Origin: JBCBSK01 sp965250105
GTDB taxonomy: Bacteria; Pseudomonadota; Alphaproteobacteria; Rhizobiales; Tepidamorphaceae
Direction of reading: 5' to 3'
Length of the DNA stretch: 64,000 bases
Assembly: GCA_965250105.1 (NCBI GenBank)
Contig: OZ252290.1
Span: 3,100,001-3,164,000, forward strand
Shown: in pieces, positions 42,401 through 49,103 of the stretch
Position numbering within the stretch: position 1 is the first letter of the stretch
Layout of the letters: each line of letters starts with the position of its first letter
Translations under genes and position numbers: made by a program
Notes under the pieces: model-generated
Databases searched by the model: none
The model's input: the letters and a program-made list of their open reading frames with translations, nothing else
What the model was told of the DNA's origin: nothing

Positions 42401-43128
42401 AGCTGACGCCGATCGGCCGCGAGGGCGACGAACTGATCCGGGCGCTATCCGACCGGCTGATCGAGGTGGATCTGCTCGACCAGTCGGCGCATCTGCTGCG
42501 CCATCAGGTCGACGAGCGTTTGCGGGGGGCCGCGCGCGCCCAGGTCGCCGCGCGCCTCGCCATGGTGTTGCTGATGGACCGCAAGCCCGAACAGGCGCTC
42601 AGCGTCCTGGCCCGCACCCGCCAGGCCGTCCTGCCCGAGGACGTCATGCTGCAACGGCTCCTTCTCGAAGCCCAGGCGCTGGCCGAGACCGGGCGCCACA
42701 GGCTGGCGGTGGAACTGCTCGAGACCGTCTCCGACCCCGATGCCGAAAGGCTGCGCGCCGAGGTGCTGTGGGACGACGATGACTGGCAGGCCGCCGGCGA
42801 GGCCTTCGAGCGGCTGGCCGGCGATCTCTGGCAGGCGCCGGAGGCGGTCACCGACACCGAGCGCGCCGATGTCCTGCGCGCCGCCATTGCCTATGCGCTG
42901 GCCGGCGACAGCCTCGGCCTCGACCGGCTCAGGACGCGCTATGTCGATATCATGGCGCAGAGCCCGGATGCCCAGGCCTTCGACACCGTGACCTATGAGC
43001 CCGTGGTCGGCGAGGCGGACTTCCGCGCGGTGGTGCAGGCGATCGCCGGCATCGATTCCGTCGAGCGCTTCCTCGACTACTACCGGGCGCGCTTCGACAC
43101 GGCGCCCATGCCGCAGGCCGAGACCTGA
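39406..43128 (+). CDS. Very large TPR-containing exported protein of the flagellar cluster
   Basis: A protein of about 1240 residues. It has a hydrophobic export signal (LLAGFALFCLLWPLAIAPAS), an N-terminal strand-rich region (RIVITFDELPDYQVRASTGV) that resembles an AMIN-like fold, a Pro/Ala/Asp-rich linker around residues 310-450, and a C-terminal half of helical repeats consistent with TPRs (ETAFDALTRAQDLATNDGEF and similar). Exact start is uncertain: ATG 39406, ATG 39412 and GTG 39370 or 39475 are all in frame with no strong ribosome site. It ends the fliL-fliM-DUF6468-motE series. Large TPR proteins occur here in other alphaproteobacteria; function is unproven. Confidence 0.78.
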   Translation: MRMRVCCVSGQSVLAQRFETADRVRRAGFPRGGGRAARALLAGFALFCLLWPLAIAPASAETTLDVSREDGFGRIVITFDELPDYQVRASTGVITVTFDGEVAPNAQLISDALPGYLTAGRTDPDRRGIRLALAQTVTVNTMEAGRKLFLDLLPSGWSGPPPPLPPEVIEELRQLAELEMEQQRERERQDAIRAAPEIGLDLLLQPTFARLVFAWEGPVDAAISRADETVTVTFPRWGVVPVARVRPRFPDYLMDMTVEQGETGTIVTLTVDPTSDVRGFVEDRSYIVDIVDRNALDRVVPSEGDQAFLPDLPGPPPIAGGGLSSIGARPDADSVPDDAAEAPPPPGGAVAVTEQALPLDGPAPPRPADAPAEMAAPSPRDTEAATAVDPALPREEVAEDIAAEVPDDAPPLARDAEAADDAGDDDVRDGETAEASIATIPAVTPSEPVDMVRAEARRFGSSVRLEFPFKQKTPAAIFQYHGELWMVFATAADLDIRSLRSDLAGIVGDITVESFGDASLVRMRLLRRYLTNTAIDGNAWLITIGDLVLDPARPLTIERGVTPEEGPLLRVPMQGIAGRYAIVDTVTGGDLIAVVAYGPAQSLFKNHNLVELDFLKTAHGLVIRPKADGISVFVEPDMVEIVRAPGLSLSADSWRPSVQAGEEAGQVSRAGFVALRDDEMPQGAEDFLRRRNFLVNRIATVDGVERTQVRVELAKTLLSQDFAAEALGLINLAAEEDTLTEADPVFHAMRGVAQTILGRHDDALQDLEHRLLIDSPDAALWRGLILSETSRPSEALAQFALGEPVIASYPSRRQRQFRLGEAAAALEVNDLETAFDALTRAQDLATNDGEFELLLLRGRLAEQLDNPEDALVAYNRVIRHGDRQAEVEARLRRARLLIDRNGIDPVDAVKELESLSVSWRGDEIELESLRTLAQLYSRDKDYRRAFEIMEAATLADSASPITRSIQDDMSEVFTSLYIGDRQDDLGPIDALALFYDFRELTPIGREGDELIRALSDRLIEVDLLDQSAHLLRHQVDERLRGAARAQVAARLAMVLLMDRKPEQALSVLARTRQAVLPEDVMLQRLLLEAQALAETGRHRLAVELLETVSDPDAERLRAEVLWDDDDWQAAGEAFERLAGDLWQAPEAVTDTERADVLRAAIAYALAGDSLGLDRLRTRYVDIMAQSPDAQAFDTVTYEPVVGEADFRAVVQAIAGIDSVERFLDYYRARFDTAPMPQAET

Positions 43129-43185
43129 TCGCTCGGTCGGCGTTCGCCGTCGCCTGACAGGGTGGCCCGACAGGGCTGACCCTCG

Positions 43186-44010
43186 CTACAAGCCGTAGCT
43201 CTGCACCAGGCTGCCGGCCACCAGATGCCAGCCGTCGACCAGCACGAAGAAGATCAGCTTGAACGGCAGCGAGATGATGACCGGCGGCAGCATCATCATG
43301 CCCATCGACATCAGGATCGACGCGATCACGAGATCGATGACGATGAAGGGCACGAACAGAAGAAAGCCGATCTCGAAGGCGCGGCGCAGTTCGCTGATCA
43401 TGAAGGCCGGGATCAGGACGCGCAGCGACACGTCCTCGGGTGTCGCCGGCGCCGGTTCGCCCGACATGTCGATGAAGAGTTCGAGATCCTTTTCCCGCAC
43501 ATGGGTCAGCATGAAGGTGCGGAACGGGCCGGCGGTCCGGGTGAAGGCCTCGTCGACCTCGATCTCCTGCGCGATCAGCGGCTCGATTCCCTGCTGATAG
43601 GCCTGCTGGAACACCGGCGCCATGATGAAAGCGGTCAGGAACAGCGCCAGCGAGATCAGAACCCCGTTGGGTGGCGCCGTCTGAAGCCCGATCGCGGTGC
43701 GCAACAGCGACAGAACGACCACGATACGGGTGAACGACGTCACCATGACGAGGATCGACGGCGCGAGGCTCAGAACCGTGATCAGCGCGATGAGCTGGAA
43801 CACGCGCTCGGTAATGCCGGTGCCTTCGGCGAAGTCGATGGTGATTTCCTGCGCCGAGACGACCGTGGCCGAGACCAGCACGGCCGCGACAACAACCGCC
43901 AGCGCGGCGAGGAGGGTGGCGGGCCGTGCCGTGCACCGCGCCGCCCGCCACACACTTGGCGCGCGTCGCGCGCCAGGAGGGGCTGGGCGGGGCGCGGGCG
44001 GTCGTGTCAC
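43186..44010 (-). CDS. fliP: Flagellar export gate protein FliP
   Basis: FliP forms the core of the type III export gate with FliQ and FliR. The 274-residue product has an Arg/Pro-rich start, a signal-like segment (ALAVVVAAVLVSATVVSA), then LIALITVLSLAPSILVMVTS, then FTRIVVVLSLLRTAIGLQ, the conserved PAFMISELRRAFEIGFLLF and a C-terminal VDGWHLVAGSLVQSYGL. It overlaps the fliO stop by 4 bp. Confidence 0.95.
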   Translation of the reverse strand: MTRPPAPRPAPPGARRAPSVWRAARCTARPATLLAALAVVVAAVLVSATVVSAQEITIDFAEGTGITERVFQLIALITVLSLAPSILVMVTSFTRIVVVLSLLRTAIGLQTAPPNGVLISLALFLTAFIMAPVFQQAYQQGIEPLIAQEIEVDEAFTRTAGPFRTFMLTHVREKDLELFIDMSGEPAPATPEDVSLRVLIPAFMISELRRAFEIGFLLFVPFIVIDLVIASILMSMGMMMLPPVIISLPFKLIFFVLVDGWHLVAGSLVQSYGL

Positions 44011-45149
44011 GTCTTCCGGGAGCCGATCTGGTTGAGGAAGTTGCTGCGCTGGGGATCGCCGTCGCCGTCCTCGCCATTCTCCGATGCCGCGGGCGCCGGC
44101 TGCGCCGGTGCCTCGCCGCCGAGAAAGTCGAGTTCGGGAATGAAGGCGTCTTCCGATACGAGGGCCGTCTTGCCGTCGACGCCGGCTTCATCCGTGCCCT
44201 TGTCGGCGGAGGCGGCATCACCGGGGCGTGTATCGCCGGTCGGGCCGGATCCGTCCGGGCCCGGCTTCTGCGCCGCCGCCTGGTCGGCGGCGGGCGGTGC
44301 AGGCGGTGCGCCCCAGCCCGCCGAGGCGGCCGAACCGGCGGTAGCGCCCGTCGTTGCGGCGGTCGCGCCCGCGCCGGGGCGCTGGCCCGGCTGGAAGCGG
44401 CTGAACGGGTTGCCGCCGGTGCCGCGCTCGCTGCCCCATTGCGGCGGCCGCGAGGTCAGGCGCGACGGTTGCGGCATGCCCGGGCGCGGCGCGGGCGCGG
44501 CTTGTGATGGCTGCTGCGGTGGCTGTCCCGCCGCCATGTCGGCGGGGCCGGCCGGGGGCATCGGCTGCGCGGGCGCCGGCGGGGCGGCTTGCGGTGGCTG
44601 CGGCATCGTTTGCCCGGCTTGAGGGGGCTGCGGGGCTGGCCGCGCCGGCTGTGATGCGGTGCCATAGGGGCGTTGCGGCGGAGCGGCGGCCGGCTGGGGC
44701 ATCGCGGCGGGGGCGGCACCCGGCGGCGGCTGCATGCCGACCTGCACCGGTTCGGGCACCGGCGGCGGCGCCATGTCGGGGGCGGCCTGGGCGGCTTGCG
44801 CGATCTGCGCCTGATAGGCGGCTTCCTGCCGGGTCGGCTGGCCGGCCACGGAGCCGGGGCGGATCACGCCGGTTTCGATCACGACATCGGTCGGCCCGCC
44901 GATCAGAAGCAGATGTTCGAGATGGTCGCGGCGCACCAGGACGAGCCGGCGGCGCGCATCCACGATGGCGTGGTCGACCACCGACAGGCGCTGCTGGCGT
45001 CCGCGCCCGCCGCCGCCGATCCGGCGGTCGGCGATCCGCCGCACCACCCATGCGGTGATGACGATCAGGATGAGAACAAAGACGAACGCGATCGCGAACC
45101 GAACCGGAAGGCCCAGCTCGCGCCCAAGCATTTGCTCGAGAAGCTCCAC
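44007..45149 (-). CDS. fliO: FliO-like protein with a long Pro/Gln-rich tail
   Basis: FliO is a small membrane protein that stabilises FliP. The N-terminal 120 residues match this: a transmembrane helix (FAIAFVFVLILIVITAWVVR), a basic segment, and a domain with RLSVVDHAIVDARRRLVLVR, then DHLEHLLLIGGPTDVVIE. The remaining 260 residues are low-complexity Pro, Gln, Ala and Gly, ending in an acidic patch. Typical FliO is about 90-150 residues, so the tail is unusual. It overlaps fliP and is divergent from flgB. Confidence 0.8.
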   Translation of the reverse strand: MELLEQMLGRELGLPVRFAIAFVFVLILIVITAWVVRRIADRRIGGGGRGRQQRLSVVDHAIVDARRRLVLVRRDHLEHLLLIGGPTDVVIETGVIRPGSVAGQPTRQEAAYQAQIAQAAQAAPDMAPPPVPEPVQVGMQPPPGAAPAAMPQPAAAPPQRPYGTASQPARPAPQPPQAGQTMPQPPQAAPPAPAQPMPPAGPADMAAGQPPQQPSQAAPAPRPGMPQPSRLTSRPPQWGSERGTGGNPFSRFQPGQRPGAGATAATTGATAGSAASAGWGAPPAPPAADQAAAQKPGPDGSGPTGDTRPGDAASADKGTDEAGVDGKTALVSEDAFIPELDFLGGEAPAQPAPAASENGEDGDGDPQRSNFLNQIGSRKT

Positions 45150-45296
45150 GACACCCAGCTCCTTTATGTCAGTCGTTAATGCTGTGGCGCAGATTCGATC
45201 ACGGAGTCTAGCCTACACGTCTATTCGTGCACAGCATGGCAGCCATTGGGCAAGCGGATTCCGGCACATTCGGCCGTAAACGGGCGATCAAGCCCA

Positions 45297-45313
45297 TTAA
45301 CGGCCCATTAACC
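45297..45313 (+). promoter_or_regulatory. CtrA-type box upstream of flgB
   Basis: TTAA-CGGCCCA-TTAACC is a perfect TTAA-N7-TTAA match with trailing CC, 33 bp before the flgB ATG in the divergent fliO/flgB region. It is the best CtrA site in the window together with the one at fliX. CckA, which feeds phosphate to CtrA, is encoded at the end of this same gene series. Confidence 0.75.
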
Positions 45314-45346
45314 ATAACCGGGCAGATTTTGCCTATGGCTTAACCA

Positions 45347-45760
45347 ATGGATCCCGCGCCCATGCTGTCGGACCTGCCGATCTTCTCGGCGCTCAAGACC
45401 AAGATGCGCTGGCACGAAACGCGCCAGACAGTCCTGGCCCAGAACATCGCCAATGCCGATACGCCCGATTATCGCGGGCGCGATCTGCGGGAAGTGACGT
45501 TTCGCAATCTCGTGAGGGACGGCGACGGCGTCGGGCCGGTGACGCTGGCGGCCACCTCGGCTGGGCACATGACGACCCTGGCGCCGGGCGACCCGATGCG
45601 TCCGCGTACCGCCGACGCCTTCGAGATCACGCCGGAAGGCAATCGCGTCGTGCTCGAAGAGGAAATGATGAAGGTCGCGCAGAACCAGATGGACCATCAG
45701 ATGGCGGCGACGCTCTATCAGCGCGGCCTGGGGCTCATCCGGACGGCGCTCGGCCGGTGA
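45347..45760 (+). CDS. flgB: Flagellar proximal rod protein FlgB
   Basis: FlgB is the first rod subunit. The 137-residue product has LPIFSALKTKMRWHETRQTV, then LAQNIANADTPDYRGRDL, the family signature, and a C-terminal EEEMMKVAQNQMDHQMAATL helix. The start is ATG 45347 or ATG 45362; neither has a clear ribosome site. It heads flgB-flgC-fliE-fliQ-fliR-flhB. Confidence 0.94.
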   Translation: MDPAPMLSDLPIFSALKTKMRWHETRQTVLAQNIANADTPDYRGRDLREVTFRNLVRDGDGVGPVTLAATSAGHMTTLAPGDPMRPRTADAFEITPEGNRVVLEEEMMKVAQNQMDHQMAATLYQRGLGLIRTALGR

Positions 45761-45821
45761 TGGGCCACCGTCGCGGCGATGACGGACAGGCCCGCGAAAC
45801 CGTGACGCGGAGGTAAAGGCG

Positions 45822-46232
45822 ATGGATTTTCTGAAGAGCATCATGGTGGCGGCATCGGGCCTGCGCGCCCAGTCGAGCCGCATGCGCGTCATCGCCGAGA
45901 ACATCGCCAATGTGAACTCGGTGGCGACGCAGCCGGACGCCGAACCCTATCGCCGGAAGATACCGACCTTCCGGGCCACTTTCGACCGCGAACTCGGCGC
46001 CCAGGTGGTCAAGGCCGGGCCCATCCAGCGCGACGATTCCGAATTCGGCCTGCGCTACGAACCGTCGCACCCGGCCGCCAACGAGCAGGGCTATGTCCAG
46101 ACGCCGAATGTCAGCACGCTGGTCGAATCGGTCGACATGCGCGAGGCCCAGCGCACCTATCAGGCCAATCTCAACGTCATCACCTCGTCGCGCCAGATGA
46201 TCCTGCGCACGATGGACATCCTGCGCGGCTGA
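45822..46232 (+). CDS. flgC: Flagellar proximal rod protein FlgC
   Basis: FlgC is a proximal rod subunit. The 136-residue product starts MDFLKSIMVAASGLRAQSSR, then MRVIAENIANVNSVATQ, has YEPSHPAANEQGYVQTPNV and the C-terminal VESVDMREAQRTYQANLNVI. GGAGGTAAA precedes the ATG. It is between flgB and fliE. Confidence 0.95.
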   Translation: MDFLKSIMVAASGLRAQSSRMRVIAENIANVNSVATQPDAEPYRRKIPTFRATFDRELGAQVVKAGPIQRDDSEFGLRYEPSHPAANEQGYVQTPNVSTLVESVDMREAQRTYQANLNVITSSRQMILRTMDILRG

Positions 46233-46269
46233 CGCCGCCCGCCGCCGCGCCAGACCGGGAGCCTGACAG

Positions 46270-46602
46270 ATGATCACCACGCCGACCGCCGCCGCGAGCG
46301 CCTACAGCATGACCCAGCAGATCGCCGGGCAGGGTGCCGGCCAGGCCACGGGCGGGCTCATGCCCGATGTCGCCGGCACCGGTGGCCAGGGCTTCGCGCA
46401 AGCCTTGCAGCAGGCCGTGACGGACACGACCGCCGGCGCCGCCCAGGCCGACCGCGCCGCGGCCGCCATGCTGGAAGGGCAGGGCGACATGGTCGGCCTC
46501 GTCACCGCGGTGGCCGAAAGCGAGGTCGCGGTCCAGACGCTCGTCAGCGTCCGCGACCGGGTGATCTCGGCCTATGAGGAAATCATGCGCATGCCGATCT
46601 GA
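46270..46602 (+). CDS. fliE: Flagellar hook-basal body protein FliE
   Basis: FliE links the MS ring or export gate to the rod. The 110-residue product has GFAQALQQAVTDTTAGAAQA, then AAMLEGQGDMVGLVTAVAES and the conserved C-terminal VQTLVSVRDRVISAYEEIMR with MPI at the end. It is between flgC and fliQ. Confidence 0.93.
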   Translation: MITTPTAAASAYSMTQQIAGQGAGQATGGLMPDVAGTGGQGFAQALQQAVTDTTAGAAQADRAAAAMLEGQGDMVGLVTAVAESEVAVQTLVSVRDRVISAYEEIMRMPI

Positions 46603-46650
46603 TCGCCGGGCCCGCCCGGTCGTCACGGCCAATCGCGAAAGGAACCTGTC

Positions 46651-46914
46651 TTGGAGGCAGCGGAAATCCTCGATGTCGCCCGCGACGGCGTCATGACGCT
46701 CCTGATCGTGGCGAGCCCGCTGATGATCGTCGGGCTGGTCGTCGGCGTGTCGATCGCCTTGTTGCAGGCGCTCACCCAGATCCAGGAGATGACGCTCGTC
46801 TTCGTGCCGAAGATCATCGCCATGTTCCTGGCCTCGCTCCTGACCATGCCGTTCATGGGCCATGCCATGGGCGCCTATATGGCGCGCATTACCGAGCGAA
46901 TCATTGGACAATAG
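46651..46914 (+). CDS. fliQ: Flagellar export gate protein FliQ
   Basis: FliQ is a two-helix component of the type III export gate. The 87-residue product (EAAEILDVARDGVMTLLIVA, then LQALTQIQEMTLVFVPKIIA) fits the family over its full length if translation starts at TTG 46651, which has AAAGGAA upstream. The next ATG would remove the conserved N-terminus. TTG is a rare start. Confidence 0.92.
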   Translation: MEAAEILDVARDGVMTLLIVASPLMIVGLVVGVSIALLQALTQIQEMTLVFVPKIIAMFLASLLTMPFMGHAMGAYMARITERIIGQ

Positions 46915-46958
46915 CCCGGTCGACGGTCCGATGATGACCCCTGCCCGGAGCGCGTTCG

Positions 46959-47720
46959 GTGACGATTTCCTTCCTGCCGGAACTGGCGCTCGCCTTCATG
47001 CTGATCTTCGCCCGGCTCGGCACCATGGTGATGCTGATCCCGGCGATCGGCGACCGGTCGATCCCGGTGCGCATGCGGCTCGTCTTCGCGCTCGGCCTGG
47101 CGATCCTGTTCTTTCCGTTCGCCAGCGGCTTCCTGACCGACCTGCCGACCACGCTGGCGGCCGTCCTGCTGCTGTTCGGGCTCGAAATGCTGATCGGCTT
47201 CTTCATCGGCCTGACCTCGCGCATCGTCATGGCGAGCCTGCAGACGGCGGGTACCGCGATCGCGTTTCAGATGGGGCTCGGCTTCGCCACCAGCGTCGAC
47301 CCCTCGCAGGGCACGCAGGGCGCGCTGATCGGCACCTTCCTGTCGATCACGGGCCTGACGCTGATCATGGCGGCCGATTTGCATTATCTCTTCATCGCCG
47401 CGATCCGCGACAGCTATGTGCTGTTTCCGCCGGGCGAGGTGCTGCCCATCGGCGATGCGACCGAACTGGCGCTGCGGGTCTTCGCCGGCACGTTCGCGGT
47501 GGCGGTGCAGATCGCCGCGCCCTTCATCGTGTTCGGCCTGTTGTTCAATCTCGGCCTCGGCATCCTGTCGCGGCTGATGCCGCAGGTGCAGATCTTCTTT
47601 CTCGGCATTCCGGCCAGCATCCTGCTCGGTTTCGTCATCCTGTTCGCGGTCGCTGGCACGATCTTCGGCCTGTTCCTCGGTGGGGTGGAGAATGCCATCG
47701 CCCCCTTTGTCGGCGGCTAG
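46959..47720 (+). CDS. fliR: Flagellar export gate protein FliR
   Basis: FliR completes the FliP-FliQ-FliR gate. The 253-residue, highly hydrophobic product has FMLIFARLGTMVMLIPAIGD, then RLVFALGLAILFFPF, TAGTAIAFQMGLGFATSVDP and a C-terminal helical bundle. The start is GTG 46959 with GGAG 8 bp upstream. The stop TAG lies within the second copy of the dispersed repeat. Confidence 0.93.
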   Translation: MTISFLPELALAFMLIFARLGTMVMLIPAIGDRSIPVRMRLVFALGLAILFFPFASGFLTDLPTTLAAVLLLFGLEMLIGFFIGLTSRIVMASLQTAGTAIAFQMGLGFATSVDPSQGTQGALIGTFLSITGLTLIMAADLHYLFIAAIRDSYVLFPPGEVLPIGDATELALRVFAGTFAVAVQIAAPFIVFGLLFNLGLGILSRLMPQVQIFFLGIPASILLGFVILFAVAGTIFGLFLGGVENAIAPFVGG

Positions 47721-47805
47721 AGCAACTCCAGCGAAAGTGGGAACCGGTTTCGCGCCAGGAATTGCGTGAAGACGAGAGCTTAGAACATGTCCGGTGAATC
47801 GGGAT
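47717..47805 (+). repeat. Dispersed palindromic repeat, copy 2 (at fliR stop)
   Basis: The sequence from CTAGAGCAACTCCAGCGAAA through GGAATTGCGT (47717-47767) matches copy 1 (minus strand, 32603 downward) with five differences over 51 bases. The next part (CTTAGAACATGTCCGGTGA) is a degraded form of TTAGAGCGTATCCAGTGA in copy 1, so the terminal hairpin is decayed here. The TAG at 47718-47720 is the fliR stop codon. Confidence 0.8.
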
Positions 47806-47891
47806 CCGCCGGGCATGCTCTCGTCGGACCGGCGCGCGGTGTCGCGCGCGGTTTTCCCCGTGACGCGCATCCCGGTTTCGGAGGCTGACCC

Positions 47892-48974
47892 TTGGCCGAA
47901 GAAACCGATGATGCCGAGAAAACGGAAGAGCCGTCCCACCGAAAACTCGAAAAGGCGCGGGAAAAGGGCGATGTCGCCAAGAGCCAGGAAGTCACGACCT
48001 GGTTCATGATGATTGCGGCGACGGTCGTCGTCTTCGCCTTCGGTGGCTGGATGTCGACCGGGCTGTCCGAGCGCTTCGCCATGCTGATGGCCAACAGCCA
48101 TCAGATCTCGATCGATGACGGGGCCGCCGCGGTGAAGCTCGGCATGCATGTCCTGAGCGATCTCGCGCTGTTCATGGCCGGGCCCTTTGTCGTCCTGATC
48201 ATCGCCGGCATCGCCGGCAATGCGGTGCAGCACGGCTTCCTGCTATCGGTCGAGCCGATCAAGCCCAAGGCGAGCAAGATCTCGCCGATCGCCGGGCTGA
48301 AGCGCCTGTTCTCTGGCCAGAGTCTGGTCAATTTCGCCAAGGGGCTGGCCAAGCTCGCCATTGTCGGCCTGATCATGGGGTTGATCCTGTGGCCCGAACG
48401 CGACCGGCTCGACGCCTTCGTGACGACCGACGTGGCCGAATTGATGGCGGCGATCCAGCGCCTGGCGCTGAAGCTCCTCGTCGGCGTGATGATCGTTCTG
48501 ACCGTCGTCGCGGCACTCGATTTTCTCTACCAGCGCCAGACCTGGACCAAGAAGCAGCGCATGACGATGCGCGAACTGAAGGAAGAGTTCAAACAGGCCG
48601 AGGGCGACCCGCTGATCAAGGCCAAGCTGCGCCAGATCCGGCTGCAGCGCGGCCGCCGGCGCATGATGCAGCAGGTGCCGGAAGCCTCCGTCGTCATCAC
48701 CAACCCGACCCATTTCGCCGTCGCGCTGAAATATGAACAGGGCATGGAAGCGCCCGTCTGCCTGGCCAAGGGAACCGACAGCCTGGCGCTGAAGATCCGC
48801 GAGATCGCCGGCCATCACGACGTGCCGCTCGTCGAGAACCCGCCGCTTGCCCGCGCGCTGCATGCCGCCGTCGATGTCGACGAGGAGATCCGGCCCGAAC
48901 ACTACAAGGCCGTCGCGGAGGTGATCGGCTATGTCATGCGCCAGCGCCGCAAGCGCCGGGCGCGGCGTGCCTGA
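47892..48974 (+). CDS. flhB: Flagellar export apparatus switch protein FlhB
   Basis: FlhB controls the substrate switch from hook to filament proteins by self-cleavage. The 360-residue product starts at TTG 47892 (GGAGG 7 bp upstream) with AEETDDAEKTEEPSHRKLEK, has four transmembrane helices, and the cytoplasmic cleavage motif NPTH at 271-274 followed by FAVALKYEQGM. The C-terminus is strongly basic (RQRRKRRARRA). It is followed by cckA. Confidence 0.95.
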   Translation: MAEETDDAEKTEEPSHRKLEKAREKGDVAKSQEVTTWFMMIAATVVVFAFGGWMSTGLSERFAMLMANSHQISIDDGAAAVKLGMHVLSDLALFMAGPFVVLIIAGIAGNAVQHGFLLSVEPIKPKASKISPIAGLKRLFSGQSLVNFAKGLAKLAIVGLIMGLILWPERDRLDAFVTTDVAELMAAIQRLALKLLVGVMIVLTVVAALDFLYQRQTWTKKQRMTMRELKEEFKQAEGDPLIKAKLRQIRLQRGRRRMMQQVPEASVVITNPTHFAVALKYEQGMEAPVCLAKGTDSLALKIREIAGHHDVPLVENPPLARALHAAVDVDEEIRPEHYKAVAEVIGYVMRQRRKRRARRA

Positions 48975-49103
48975 CACGGCGTGTCCGACGCGGGGCCGCC
49001 GGGTCGCGACATTGCGAAGTTCGGCCCGTCGGCCCATTGTCGATACGGTAACCCGAATCATCGATTCTGAGTCGGGGATCGTCGGCGGCACTGGACGCGG
49101 CGC

